From the NCBI GenBank assembly GCA_013399305.1, contig VXAI01000015.1, positions 1,435,965 through 1,499,964 on the forward strand: 64,000 nucleotides of DNA, given 5' to 3'. The notes below the pieces were generated by a model. It did no database searches and was not told where the DNA came from. It was given only the letters and a program-made list of their open reading frames with translations. This stretch comes from Rostratula benghalensis. Its lineage: Eukaryota > Chordata > Aves > Charadriiformes > Rostratulidae. Positions 1-12,179 of this stretch are shown one piece after another. The stretch's first letter is position 1. Each line of letters opens with the position of its first letter. Both the position numbers and the translations under genes were made by a program.

Positions 1-544
1 TAGTTGCTCTCAAGTCTACTTGTAACAGGGGGAAATACTGCATACTGATAGGCAAGCTACTCTTCTTTCAGCTAAACACTTCTTTTCAGCTGGACTGAAG
101 CTCCTTCTCTGGGAAGGTCAACAGCACCAACTTGTTAATAGTAGACAATTTCAGTGTGAAAGCTCTGTCTTCTTTTTATCTGAGTTTTACAAGTATGCTG
201 TATGTCTGAACCTTCCACACTCACTTCCTCCAATAACTGTGGAGTCCTGGTTTTGGTAAGAAAAATAGCAGATCCTGTGTTTTCAGTTTACACGGCTTCT
301 AACTTGCAGGGACCAAAAAAGACCTTATTTCTTTATAGGCTGTGTTTAATTTTTTTCTGCAGAGGATTTAATTCAGGTCATATTTCAACAGTTGGAGAGA
401 ACCACGCAGTTCATCAGGCACCCTGAACTGCAGGTGATTATTCTTAAAATACAAATTTGTGGCACAATGGAATCTCCCTTGCTTGGTGAGGCTTCTAGGC
501 ACTACAGCAATAAAAGAGCAAAATACGGAGTGCAGAGTTTGTTA
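1..544 (-). other. 3' UTR/flank of the GLUT11-like gene
   Basis: This stretch lies downstream of the TAA stop of the minus-strand sugar transporter. It is AT-rich and holds no exon I recognise. I see no clear AATAAA on the minus strand (TTTATT on the plus strand) between the stop and the window edge, so the true mRNA end may lie outside the window or use a variant signal. Confidence 0.4.
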
Positions 545-748
545 TTAAAGTCTAGTTACAATCATCACTGAGCAGTTACTCTGCTGTAGGGCTGTCTGTC
601 TATTTCCACGGTAGTTCAGGCGGTTGAACTCCTCCATGACCTGCAGCATGGTCTTTCCTTTGGTCTCTGGCATCACCAGGAAGACAAAGATAGCCATGGA
701 CAGACAGTACATCAGGAAAATGATGAAACAGAAACTACCAAGACCATC
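545..748 (-). CDS. SLC2A11: SLC2A11-like terminal coding exon 12
   Basis: Encodes [15 protein letters not shown] (helix 12), [20 protein letters not shown] and a short hydrophilic tail ending VTRL, then TAA at 545-547. PETKGKT is the universal GLUT motif after helix 12. Confidence 0.9.
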   Translation of the reverse strand, partial: DGLGSFCFIIFLMYCLSMAIFVFLVMPETKGKTMLQVMEEFNRLNYRGNRQTALQQSNCSVMIVTRL

Positions 749-3700
749 CTACAGGAGAAGAAAGAGACAAATTGTGTTCATATAAATTGATGTAGATGTC
801 TTTCGCTTATGATTATGAGTTTCTGGTTCTGTATTTACTAATAAACTTGGCCAGGGACTCAGCTCATGTAAAGCCTGCTTGCTGCCACCTGGGGAATGGC
901 ACCAAGTGGTAAAATGAACTAATTCTCCTTTCCTGTTTTAAGGAGGAAAGCTCAGCAGAAGTTGAATATCTTTGCTTGACAATTCAGAGAAGTGCTGAGC
1001 TTCAGTGACTCTTCCTTTCTGCTCCATCCCTGTCAGTCAGTGCTAGACTGGAGAAGGTGCATAGCATGTTAGTGCTGTCCCAATCTGCAAAGGCTTTAGG
1101 TTTTCTGCTACGTGCTAGTGCCGTGTGAGATTAATTTAACATTAATGCCAGAGGAGATGCACATACAGGACAAGGCAGGGAAAGGAGGGAGGCTCTGATG
1201 ACATTTGTGTAGAGTTAGCAGCATTTTCTGGTTTTGTTACACTTTCAATAGATATCTGGGTAAAAAGAAAGAGGTCGTCAGAACTGCTATTAGTTTGGGC
1301 TCTGACTTTTCCTTGAAGTGTTGTAAAAAAAGGAAAGCATGCTCAGGGTTCAAAAGAGGTCTAACCTCCTCTGAACTGAAGCAAACCACCTTGCTTTGCT
1401 TACCACAATGAAAGGGAACAGAATTCCAAGGATGAAGAGTTGGATCCAGTTTGTAAAACCATTAAAAACATACGCAGCTGGTCTGTATGACTGAATAAAT
1501 ATCTCTGTGGGCAAGGGGCATAATACTCCAGCTGAAAAAAAAACCAGGAAAAAGGAAGCTTAGAAATTTTGCAAGATGCTTCTCTAGCTCATACTTCATG
1601 TTGCCACATAAGTTAATGGTTTTAACTGACCTTGAAGTATTTGAGGTGCTGCTTGGCTCTTCAGGAGGAAGGCATGTGGGAATGCAATACGAACTGAATT
1701 TTCACCTCCTACCACAGTATGGAGGGGAACATCTATCCCTGCACTGAATCAGGAGTGGGATTCATGCTAACTGTGGAACAGCTATGCCTAGGACCCCTCC
1801 TAAAGGCTGCAGTGAGGAAGGAATGAGTATATAAAACCATTCCAGTAGAAAATACCAACCTGGCCCAATGCCAAAGCTCATGATGAAAATAAAGATGAGT
1901 GCAACAGAGCAGTATGGTACCCAGGAAGAGGAATCCTATGATAGGAAATGAACAGCAAATAAAATCAGAAATTAAAATTTTACTTATCCAGCTCCATTAG
2001 AAATATTAATCACTGCTAAGTATATCAATGTTGAACATACATCTGTTTCCTCTACTTCCAGAAACTTAACAAGAGTCTTGGCAATGATCATGGTTGGATA
2101 GAGCTATTGGTTTTAATCTGCATGCACATGGTTGGGAACAGAACTGTGTTAGTATGATGAGTAGCCCCAAAAATACTTCTGCTTCCCCTGAAAAGTGATC
2201 TGGGGGGAAGGACATAGTCATGACACCTGCCACACAATAAAACTTGAAGAGGGGATGCAGCTCTAACGGGTAAGTGGGGTCTTACCTGTAGTGAAAGTGT
2301 GACTGTGAGGAGCGCTAAAGCCAAGGCCAGAACAGTGTAGCTTTTCCACAGCAGCGTCTTCCTCCCTGCACGCTCAATTAGGAAACCCTGCAAACAGGAG
2401 GACGCACTGCCAGCTCCGAAGGACAGACCTTAAAGGCAGGCACGCTTTTGCTGCTCTGTTAGTGCCTTCACCTTCTAGGCAGGGGATCCCTGAAGAGTCA
2501 GGGGCTGAGATGTTGCACCTTCTCTGGGAGGGGGAGTAATGGCATCCGGGGGACTGAGCAGGACCAGGAGCTGCAGGAAGTGGGGAAAGCTGGGGAGGTG
2601 CAGGGCTGCAGGGAACATTACCCAGGCAGTGGAGGCCTGAGTTGGCACTCTGCAGGCAAAGGACATCTAGGGAGGACAACGAAGCAGAAATGCTTGCACT
2701 GTTAATTGCCATGAATCCCACAGGCACAAGTCCTACTGACAAGTGGACACAGGAACTGGTTGTCATCTGCTCTTCCTACAGGGAGAACTGGGACTCCCAA
2801 GGCTGGCTCAGGCTGCGTTGTCATTTTGAGGGAAAGACATAAACTGAACACAAATGCTTACGTTTGCAGGGTGTGTGGAGATGATTTTTGTGTGATCAGT
2901 ATGAAGTACTATTGATTTGCAGGAGTTTGATTCCTGAAGCTTCATTTGCAGTAGTTTCTAAAGACAGAAATGAAACATGCATTACAGCAGAATAAAAAGA
3001 GCCACTTACACACAGAACTGTGGAGAGGATCTCGGTGACCCCAATTCCCAGAGAGACATAGTGGGTTTGAGCAGGGGGGATTCCAGCCTCTATAAAGACA
3101 TTGTATGCGTAAGAGTAAACCTGGAAAGAATAGAAATGTGTGAAGGTTGCACCCATGTGGTCATGTTTACATTAGCTTCTGTCTTTTTTGACAGAAATAA
3201 CTAGTTTGGCCTTAGCAAAAGAGAAAATCTTTTTGGTTTCAGTAAATAATTCTCAGTGTTTTCATGAAGCTTATTTGTGCAGAATGGCTTTTATTAGCAG
3301 CTCTGTCTCAAACTCAGTAACAAACACAGCCTTTTTCTTCTTTTTTTTTTACTTGCTTGTAGCACTAGCCTTTGTCCTTATGTTACAGGGTTCTAATTCC
3401 ATCTGACATTTTTCACATATTTTAATGTCTCATACACTTTGGATTAAGATAATACAGAAATGTGGACAGTACATACTAAAAAAATAGTCTAAATTATCTT
3501 TCTACATAATCTTTAAGCTTTTACATCGATTATGATAGTCAGTATTTTTCCAGATGTAAGCATTCCTAAAGCATAAGAAATTCCACTGCTGATACGCTCC
3601 ATTTCTAATGGTCCTTCTTGATACAGTTATTGCTGCTGTAGTAGGGCTAGAAATAGGTCTTATGAATATTGAAGTCTTTCTGAATTTTCAAAATTAATCT

Positions 3701-6700
3701 GGATTTTGAAACTTTTGTGCTTTTACTATAAGCTCGTTTTATACAATAACTACTCCATGCAACAGAGATATTTCCAGATAAAAAGTATATTGGAGAGTAG
3801 GTACCAGTAACTGTCCCATATATTACTGGGATGTTGTAATTGTCTATAGTCTGAGAAAGGGCAAAGTTAAAGAATTTGGAAAGAAACCCCAATGTTCAGA
3901 TGACACTTGCTAAGACACAGCTCTTGACTTATCCCAGGTCCTAAATTACCATGGGACAATATTATAATAAACAGTAACAAGAGATCCCCTCCTTACAGCC
4001 ACTGTTACAGCAAACATTTTACTACTCACTGCAAAGCTTGCTTTTTACCAAGAAACTGTAAGTAATGCAGACATCAGAGAAAAGTAGCAGACATACCACA
4101 TTGACCCCAATTAACTGCATGCATGAGGACACAAGGAAGAGAGTGATGAGCTGCCAACGGACAGCTTTGTCACGAAAAAGATCACAAACACTTTTAGCCT
4201 TCTCCCCGTGGATGGCCTTTTGCTCTGCCACCATGTCATCTATTTCAGCCATGTGGTCACCGTCTCCCCAGAGCTGCTTCACGGCTGGAAAGCGAAGGGA
4301 GAGAAAGATGACTCCTGGTCCAAGCTCACCAGCATAGATGTGAACTCAGGGGATTAGTTCCTGCCTTGCAGAGTGTCTTTTTTGAGCTTCAGGCACTTTG
4401 CTTGTGTGAACTTCCTAGAGTTGTGAGTTCAGATTAGAAAAGATGCATTTCATTGCTATCTATTTTCACCCATAAACCTTAATCACGGCCTTGCCTTTGG
4501 CCAGCAGCTGCTTACAGTGTTTCAATGTAAATCACACCTAAATTCTTCTCAATCCTTCCCTGAATACCCTCTGCTAAAGATGCAATTCTCATGCACACAC
4601 CAAAACAGAGAAGGAAAAATGACTCCTACATTATAAAGTAAGCCTACATCCAAAGAGTTCTCTCTTTTGATAGTTAAAACCCTACAATGGCTGTTTATGT
4701 TTGTGTCAGTAGTTGTTGTTAGGGTTACTGGAGAACTGGAATGCTTATGGATATGGCATGACAGTAAAGAACACAGAACCAGAAGGTACCATAGCCACAC
4801 TCTGACTGCTCAGGGCAGAATCTGTATTGATGGAAATACAAGCTCTGTGTGCTCACATCCCTTGGAGGATCTTGGAAGGGGATAAGGGAAAATACTAGTG
4901 CCAAGAGTGCACTAATATCAAAATGGAAGACATTATCTTTCATTAAAGCTGAAGGTGGTTTTAGAGCCAAAAGACCAAAAGTTTTTTTCCAACTGTACCT
5001 CTCTTCCAGGCTTATGTGGGCCTTTATTGTATTTTCCGCTTTTTGCTAAAATTAGTGCTTTGTGGTTCATTTCCTCACCTTTGAGGCATCCCTCCTTGTC
5101 CTTTTTGTCAATGAGCAGGTAGCGGGGAGAATCCGGGAAGAAGGGGAGGGTGAGAAGCTGAACAAGGGCAGGAAGTGTGTTAGCTGCCATGAGAAGAGGC
5201 CAGAGAGCATCTACGCCGAGAACTTCCCTGAAACACAACCAGCCAAGTGCGAGGAGCTGAGAACTACGTGCCATGTGAGCACACACAGGCTCAGGCTGCT
5301 CGGCCTGGGTTTCCTGCAGCTCTGAGAATACTGTGGCCAGAATGACGCCTGCCTGGGAACGGGATGGACCATCTTTGGCACAGGAGCCTGTGCTGGGGGG
5401 TATGATATCTGCTATTCCCTGCTCCTTTCAAAAAAGTAAAAAGTAAAGGTCAGTTCTCGCAAAAGAAGGATTTCTTTCAAACCCATTGAAATTTGTTAAA
5501 GGTTTTTATTATTTATATTTTAATCCATCTTTGCTAGGAAGCGATATCATTCTTCAGGATTAAATATTTTGCATTCCTTCTGTTTCCCATTCACTTAAAT
5601 CAGGAATTTGGGCTGAGCTAATTCAGTCTGGCTGCCTAAGGTAGCCTGAAAACATGTCTAAAAATAGTTGCTGATTTGCCTATCCCTAGGCTTGCATTGA
5701 CATATGCATATATTTTAATAACAGAATAAATTACCTAGGTCTTAGACCAACATACCTGAGACCCAGGGCAAATCCTACAAACTTTCCGATGGCAATGGCA
5801 GTAGAAGCTGTTATGGCAATCAGCCCGCGGAGCTTCCGTGGGGCACATTCCCCAGCATACATGAGATGGATATTCAGACCTAAACCTGCAGTGGCAAAAG
5901 ACTGTCAGGGCAACTCAGACTCCCGCAGGTTTTGGAGGGGACCATTATAAGCAAAGCATACAGGGCTAGGCACTGAGATATTTCTTTAATGTCTGCCTAA
6001 CATGAAGCATGTTAGCAGTACCGTGGCCTTGCATCTTTGCTAAATATTTCACTAAGCAAGTATGTTCCCTGGGGAAATCTGTTCTTCATCAGGCCAGTCT
6101 TCTCTTACAATGTTTCCTACAGCCACATAGACAGGATTGCTGTTGCTCTCTTTAATCTCAGATTATATAATTCAGTGTCTGCTCTGGACACTATGGGCCT
6201 TATTTTGTGCTTGAAGCCAATGAGTTAACAAATTGTGTGTATTTCATTTGCCCAGTGAATTTATTAATATTTATCCTCTCAGAATTTTTTTTGCTGGTTA
6301 GTATTATCTTTATCCAACTGCTCAGGGATCAAAACCACTGGCAGGATGTAACCTGAAGCATTGGAAAATTAGAATTGCCCAGCATGAAAGCCATTCCCTT
6401 GGCTGTAATATGGAAGGCAGTGTCAGCCACCATGAGCAGCAACAGAAACACCAGCGGCCACCTTTCTTTTTAGTGAGCATGCTCCCCTGAAATATTGCAT
6501 ATATTGGCTTTTTCACAAACTGGCAGGACTTTTTATGTGGATTGGATGTAAAGATATAAGAATGCTAAAAGGAGATGTCACACATGATTCATTTAAGTAA
6601 GTTTGTGCTTTTTTATTTAGTTAAAAACGCATTCAGCAATCAGACTCTCCACAGAATTTACTAAAAACCTGTGATCCATATACTCAACCTGATAAAGCCT

Positions 6701-8439
6701 TGTGAATCTCAGTCACTGCTCTCCCAACTATTTCATACCAGCGGTAGGAATGGTAATTTACCTCCACACACTCCAGAAAATAGTCTTCCAGCAATGATCA
6801 TCTCAAAGGATTCACACAGCCTGCTGAGACCCATCAGAGCTGCGCTCAGCAGAGCAGGGATGTTGGCAAACAGCATAGCCTTCTTCCTGGAATTAATTTC
6901 AATTAATGTGAGCACAAATGTTGTCTGTGTGTCATTCATATGGACAATACTTCAGCCTGACAGAAGTGGCATGAATTGTACTCTGGTTAAAGACTGAGAG
7001 CCAGCTTCTGAGATCAGCTGCAGTGAGGGAAATGGGACTGGGAAAACTTTGTGAGAGACCGATAAGCTAGTTGAAGATTTTGACGCCTGTAGTGGAGCTA
7101 AAGAACAACCTTTCTGAGCAGTTGATTGAAATTCACTTTAAAAATTCATGGACTCCTCATGTCACTTACTTTTGCACTTGTAAGTGTAAACAGAAAGAGC
7201 AATGTAATCATTATTCCTACCTTCCAAATCTAACAGACAAATATCCAGCAGACAAGGACCCCAGAAGCCCACCAATGCTGTAGATGGACACAATAAAGGA
7301 CCACATCAAAGTAATCAACTCTTCAGTGGGAGAAGAGCCATATCTCTTCAGCCAGGTCTCACGGATGAAACTTTTGATGTACTTGAAAAGAAAAACAGAA
7401 ACCAATGGACTCAGTCAACTTGGTTTTTTAATAACTGCACCTCTTTTTTACTTCTCTTACCTACTTACTGGTCTTTTTGTTTCATTTCTATCGACACCTT
7501 GGTTGAAATCCTAGCTCCAGTGAAATTAAAGGGAATTCCTTGAGTTAATGTTCTAGTGACGAGGTGCAATGAATAAATCAATGAATAAATATTTCAATAT
7601 CAAAAATTGACAGTGACTAAGAGAGTGGCAGGTTGGTCTTCTGTATATGTGCCAAACCCTGATTGTTCTGTTACCTGATCTTCCCCTCCTTTCTTGCTTG
7701 TCTGTCTCTCTTTTCCACCTGCCGAATCCTGGCTGATGCCTTGAGCAAAATACAGGTTTGACTTCAACTGACTTCAGTGCGATCAGGATGGGGTCTCTCT
7801 GACCTAACTGTTCATAACCTCCATGGCACCCTCTTTAATGAGGGTTCCCAATATGGTGATAGTATTGGCTCAATGTCTTCACCACCATTCAGGATGACAA
7901 ACACCTCCTGTCATTTTCTTTTTCCAGCTGCAGGTATCGGTGCTGACCTCAGCTCTATAGCTACAGTCCTTCCCTGTCCTATTTCACCTCAGAGACAGTC
8001 ACTTAGACCTAGTGGGTGTGGCCAAGGACAGGATTCAGAGGGTCCCCTGAGCATTGGAAAGAGAAGAATGTCCTCTGAGCAATCTAACTCAGTAAGTGGA
8101 AAATGGCTGACTTTATAGTTATCCCTCATCTTCCCCTCTCACGGTTCTGTCACACCAGACAGAAGTTAAAACCCAATGGAACACAAGACCAATAGTAGCT
8201 CTTCTGAGAACCAAGAAACCGCAATAAGTCTAGTTTTGAGGGCAAAAGTAAAAAAGTTAGTATTGCAAATACAGGCAGGAATGCATGAGAACACTGAAAT
8301 TCTTGCTGGGAGCCCAATTTTTTGAGCTGTCCGTGCTTACCTCAGCAGGAGAATTGATAATGGAGACCTGCAACCCATACTGGAAAGCTCCACCAATGCC
8401 CAGAACAAAAGCCAGGAAGAAGAGATTGTAGCTCATTTC
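545..8439 (-). CDS. SLC2A11: GLUT11-class facilitative sugar transporter (probably SLC2A11B), 11 coding exons, N-terminal exon missing
   Basis: Twelve-helix major facilitator sugar transporter of the plasma membrane or pigment-cell organelles. Coding exons in order: 8341-8439, 7221-7381, 6762-6886, 5756-5885, 5079-5227, 4097-4284, 3010-3120, 2286-2387, 1860-1935, 1404-1531, 545-748. They join in frame to 490 residues plus TAA. Family signs seen: RFGRKK in the helix 2-3 loop, PDSPRYLL after helix 6, ERAGRKTLL in the helix 8-9 loop, GIGPAG in helix 10, and PETKGKT followed by NRLNYRGN after helix 12. Helix 7 reads CMQLIGVNV, without the QLS motif of class I GLUTs, which fits class II. The SFGIGPAG and C-terminal signature point to GLUT11 rather than GLUT5 or GLUT9. 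The family is about 495 aa, so about 6-10 N-terminal residues are missing from a small upstream exon. No stop or frameshift is present. Bird genomes carry GLUT11 paralogues; the exact paralogue is inferred. Confidence 0.88.
1404..1531 (-). CDS. SLC2A11: SLC2A11-like coding exon 11
   Basis: Encodes [19 protein letters not shown] through [12 protein letters not shown], helix 11. The ACTELF/ATELF-like stretch of GLUTs reads PTEIF here. Donor GTAAGC. Confidence 0.88.
1860..1935 (-). CDS. SLC2A11: SLC2A11-like coding exon 10
   Basis: Encodes [20 protein letters not shown] then FGIGPA: helix 10 with the GPAG motif split across the junction. Donor GTTGGT is weak for a U2-type site, but frame and family sequence fix the boundary. 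Confidence 0.85.
2286..2387 (-). CDS. SLC2A11: SLC2A11-like coding exon 9
   Basis: Thirty-four codons starting [14 protein letters not shown]: the helix 8-9 loop with its GRK signature, then helix 9. Phase 0 at both ends; donor GTAAGA. Confidence 0.9.
3010..3120 (-). CDS. SLC2A11: SLC2A11-like coding exon 8
   Basis: Thirty-seven codons, [18 protein letters not shown] through TEILSTVLC: outer loop and helix 8. Phase 0 at both ends; donor GTAAGT. Confidence 0.9.
4097..4284 (-). CDS. SLC2A11: SLC2A11-like coding exon 7
   Basis: Encodes the cytoplasmic loop ([18 protein letters not shown] onward) and helix 7 ending MQLIGVNV. The QLS tripeptide of class I GLUTs is absent. Donor GTATGT. Confidence 0.9.
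5079..5227 (-). CDS. SLC2A11: SLC2A11-like coding exon 6
   Basis: Encodes [20 protein letters not shown] through [21 protein letters not shown]: helix 6 and the PDSPRYLL motif that opens the large cytoplasmic loop. Donor GTGAGG. Confidence 0.9.
5756..5885 (-). CDS. SLC2A11: SLC2A11-like coding exon 5
   Basis: Encodes [20 protein letters not shown] and following helix 5 residues. This is the conserved loop where GLUTs normally read Y-x-E-x-x-P-x-x-x-R-G. Donor GTATGT; the final Arg codon is split. Confidence 0.88.
6762..6886 (-). CDS. SLC2A11: SLC2A11-like coding exon 4
   Basis: Encodes [13 protein letters not shown] through GRLFSGVCG, helices 3 and 4. Phase 2 in, phase 1 out; donor GTAAAT. 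Confidence 0.88.
7221..7381 (-). CDS. SLC2A11: SLC2A11-like coding exon 3
   Basis: Encodes [15 protein letters not shown] through SVRFG, the outer loop and helix 2, ending inside the Arg codon of the RFGRKK loop. The acceptor is the less common AAG. The ETW tryptophan codon is TGG at 7352-7354. Confidence 0.88.
8341..8439 (-). CDS. SLC2A11: SLC2A11-like coding exon 2
   Basis: Thirty-three codons from [17 protein letters not shown] to IINSPAE: helix 1 and the start of the first outer loop. Acceptor TCCTGCCAG, donor GTAAGC, both phase 0. An internal ATG (second codon) could start a shorter protein, but the good acceptor argues for an upstream exon. Confidence 0.85.
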
Positions 8440-10640
8440 CTGGCAGGAAATATAAACAGCAAACAAAGCTAGTACAGCTCTTCAGACATGTCCTGTTTCA
8501 CCTTCAGGAACTCATTCAGCTTGAGCAATGCCACACACCTGCCTCCTCTGGGATGAAGGAGCCAGCACAGAGAGTGCAATAGAAAGCCACAGCTACTAAA
8601 CCAGAGGACAGTGAGAAATTTGAGGAGAGACAAAGGTCACAGCTGTCTCCCAGAACTCAGTTACACACTTCAGTGCTTCTCTCTTCAGCTTTGGGCATCT
8701 TAATCTGCACTATCACAGGGTAAATGGTTGTGGGAGCATGGTGCAATGTGCCAGCATCGTGTGCACAATTTCCATCTGTTTGTCATTCCTCCTCCTCCTT
8801 TCCCTCTTGTTGCCTCACCTAAACAAGTGTTTTGCTCAGTGACTTGGCTGAGACTAGGTAAGCATTTGGGGACTGAAGGGCATTCCTGGTTTCATAGTTT
8901 ATTCACCTTTTCTTAGAACTATATCTGATAAAAGGCTTAAGAATTCCCGCAAGGCGCAGTTCTGTGGTATGTGTGGACCTCATCCCTCCCACTCCCACTG
9001 CTCTCTGTTACTACTGATATTCTCTCCAGCACCGATGGCGTGATGCTGTGCTTCCACCTCCAGAACAGGTCATATTCAAAGGCAATTCTCAACAATGACT
9101 GCTGAACATTTACAAGCCGATTTCTAATCAGATTAATGCCGTTGCTTGAATGGGCAGCAAATTCATCCATGTTGCAACACTGTTGGCTTCAAGGGAGCCA
9201 GCTCTGAATAAATTTGGTATTTGGCACATTCAGATATAAAACGACAACAATCTCCTGTTTGTCAAAGCACGAGGAAGAAATGGGGTTCACAGTCTCTACT
9301 ACTAGACTTCCCTACTATCCTTTGTGCTTGCATGGGGTCCCTTTGACATCTCTCCATGGCTCTCAGGTGAGCAGGCTGAGTTGAGGAGAGCAGATTTCAG
9401 CAAAAAGTGAGACCAGTTTGCCTCCCCTCAGGGTCCATGGTGGCCAAAATGTGAATACTGCGTGCAAACTGCAGTTTTAAATAGCTCCAGGTCTTTGAGT
9501 GCAAATCGGCTCGAATGACTCAGATCTGGTCATTACTGTTTCCATCAGGTTAATAATACATACTGCAAAGTACACACAAATCTGTTTGGTACCTGAAATC
9601 TAATCTATGCCTTGATGATTAGTGTGTAAAGTGTCTTTAGAAAGATAAGTCATATTAACTTCTTCGTATTTCACATCTTCAGAAAGTAAATACCATTTTT
9701 TGCAAAACAACTTATTTTACTGAAAAAAAAGTAACACGAGCTGAGGAAAAACTTGTCTTCCAGTAGATTTCACTGTAGGAACAGTGCAGTGTGTGTTGCA
9801 GTACTGGTGTTGTAACTAAGGATATGAAAAAAAGACACTGGCTCCACCTAATTTTCATTCCAATGAACGTCAGCTTTATTAGGAAAGTCACAGTTGTTTT
9901 CTGGAGAGACTTATCTGTATTGTATGTTGACAGCAATTGTTTCTGTCAACATATCTCCTTGTCATTTGGAATTGGGTTTGTTTTTTTCTGCTGGTATTGA
10001 TGGTTGATGATACTACTGTGCAGGACCTGCACGTTTCCAATTCAAAAGTCTGGGCGGGTGATCAGGCTGTTATGCACGTTTGGGAAGTCTTTTGTCAGAA
10101 GTCCAGGTGACCACAATATTGAGGTGAGTTTGCAACTTGTCAGACATAGCAGATAAGATTTAATTCTCCAAGGTCCCACAGGCCTTCTGGGTTAAAAATT
10201 TAACCATGATTTTAACATTGTTTTGATGAAACCATTGCTTTGTTACTGGATTGTATTCTTTTGTTTATGAAAAGACAGAAGTGTATTTCCCTGTAGTGTC
10301 AGTGTCTCCAAGAATCAGCTGTTGCATTGTTGCTGTAAGTCATGGTACTGTGATTCTCTGAGAACAGATGCACAATGGAAAAATTAACATACTGTTGTTG
10401 TTTTTTCCCACTTTCAAAGCACTGCAGGTACTTTAATTCTTCCAGCTCTACACAAAAATCTGTATTTGTGCCTCTTGTGATCCTAACTGAGTTGTTGTCA
10501 TCTCTGTACATATAAGGAATTAACCTATTTTCTGCAGCATTCAATACTTTAAGTGCAATACTTCAATTATATGGTCATGTAAATTGGATGTAAATGAGTC
10601 ATGATACTTGCATCTTCATGTATTAACATTCATATTGGTT
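8440..10640. other. 5' region of the GLUT11-like gene, no exon identified
   Basis: The first coding exon of the minus-strand transporter should lie here or somewhat further, up to the CpG island near 11.7 kb. It is expected to be only about 6-15 codons long, ending in phase 0. I could not identify it with confidence. I see no other gene; the open frames here have no recognisable family sequence. Confidence 0.5.
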
Positions 10641-11267
10641 GACTGTCAGCTGAGTATGAGCCAGCAGCATGCCCAGGTGGCCAAGAAAGTCAACAGCGTC
10701 CTGGCTTGTCTGGCCAGCAGGACTGGGGCAGTGATTGTCCCCATGAACTGGTGAGGCCCCACCTCAAATACTGTTTTGAGTTTTGGGCCCCTCGCTACAA
10801 AAATGACATTGAGGAGCTGGAGCGGGTTCAGAGAAGCACAAACGAAGCTGGTGAGGGGTCTGGAGCACAAGTGTTCTGAGGAGAGGCTGAGGGAGCTGGA
10901 GTTGCTAAGTCTGGAGCTTTACTGAGGGGAGACTTTCTTGCTCCCTACAAGGACCCAAAAGGAGGTCATAGTGAGAGTTTGGCCTCTTCTCCCAAGTAAC
11001 AGGCAATAGGAAAAGAAGAAATGGCCTCAAGGTGTGCCCAGGAGGTTTAGTTTGGACCTGAGGAAAAATGTCTTCATTGAAAGGGTAATCAAATACAGGA
11101 ACAGGCTGCCCAGGGAAGTGATGGAATCACCATCCGTGGAGGTATTTAAAAGATGAGTAGATGTGGTGCAGAGGGAGCTATTTTAGTGGTGGTTTTGGCA
11201 TTATTAGGTTAAAGGTGGGACTCAATCTTAAGGATTCCTTCCAACCTAGACTATTCTATGATTCTAC
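10641..11267 (+). repeat. CR1 LINE remnant
   Basis: About 627 bp of CR1 in plus orientation. It has the late reverse-transcriptase part (ATGAGCCAGCAG, GGTGAGGCCCCACCTC, GGGCCCCTC, GAGCTGGAGCGGGTTCAGAG), the 3' part (CAGGCTGCCCAGGGAAGTGATG, GGAGGTATTTAAAAGA as recognised pieces) and the end ATTCTATGATTCTA. It is 5'-truncated and its frame is broken, so it is a dead copy. Confidence 0.93.
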
Positions 11268-11689
11268 GTTGATTTCAAATCAGTATGACAGTGACAGCCG
11301 AGAGACACAACCCTGTAATTCAAATACACCAACAAAAGCTGTACAGTTCTGTTTCAGGGGGTGGAAGCAAATTATAAAGCACCAAAGTGAGTAAGAACAG
11401 CAAATGTTCATTAATCCTTTGAAAGTAACATTACATAAAATGCATAAGATGCTTCATGTAATTATTTACAAATTGTCAAAACACTGCAGCCAGATTTGGG
11501 GCTTATTCTGTGAACTACTTGGTACACGTGGTGTGGAATATGGACCTGCTTTGATTTATCCTTTTGAAGTACGTGTGGTTTGAAGGGGCAATGCTGTACT
11601 TGTGCTGCTTAAAGATACAAAGCAGTGTTTGTAGGAAAACCCGTCACCTTTTCTCCAGCTAAAGACACGTGTGGAGGGGAAGCCCTGGG
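11268..11689. other. Spacer between CR1 remnant and DGCR8 promoter
   Basis: AT-rich unique sequence with no exon or repeat that I recognise. Confidence 0.4.
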
Positions 11690-11893
11690 GACCCATCCCT
11701 CGGGCGCCGCGCCCTCAGCGACACCAGGGCGGCCTTGCCCGCTCCCTCAGCCTCCGCCCGCCCGTCTCCCCTCAGCGGCAGCCTTTAACGACTTCCATCA
11801 GCAATGCTCTTTGGTGCCGAGGACTCCTCCATGGGCCGGGTCACCCCGGAGCCGGCAGAACGGCGATGCAGCAAAAACCACCGCGAAAACGCC

Positions 11894-11946
11894 CCGCCAC
11901 CGCCGCCACCGCCACCGCCACCGCCACCGCCGCCGCCGCCACCGCG
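11894..11946. repeat. CCG/CCA trinucleotide repeat
   Basis: Repeated CCGCCA and CCG units within the CpG island upstream of DGCR8. Open frames through it read as poly-Pro on the plus strand or poly-Gly on the minus strand; these are composition artefacts, not genes. Confidence 0.85.
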
Positions 11947-12179
11947 ACTTCCCCCGACACCAGACAAAGGAGCCCGGGCCTATCACGACCAGCCTCGCCC
12001 TCCCGCCGTTAAGTCCCGCCTCTACCTCCCTCTCATTGGCCGACTGCTGAGAGGGCGTGGGCCTTTCACGCCTCCATTGGCGGAGCGAGTTAACATGGCA
12101 GGGAGTTCACCAATAGCTACCGAGATTTCAAATGGATGACAGAAGAGTCTGAGAAAGCAATTGGCTCGGCGAGGGCGGA

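Noticed and set aside
9316..9333. Six-codon minus-strand ATG segment followed by GTAGGG, a possible first coding exon of the GLUT11-like gene
   Set aside because: It fits length and phase, but I found it by searching for exactly that pattern; the donor is weak and the ATG context poor, so it may be chance.
11625..12139. Overlapping open frames with poly-Pro, His/Arg or poly-Gly on both strands
   Set aside because: They arise from the CCG/CCA repeat and CpG-island composition; no family sequence or splice logic.
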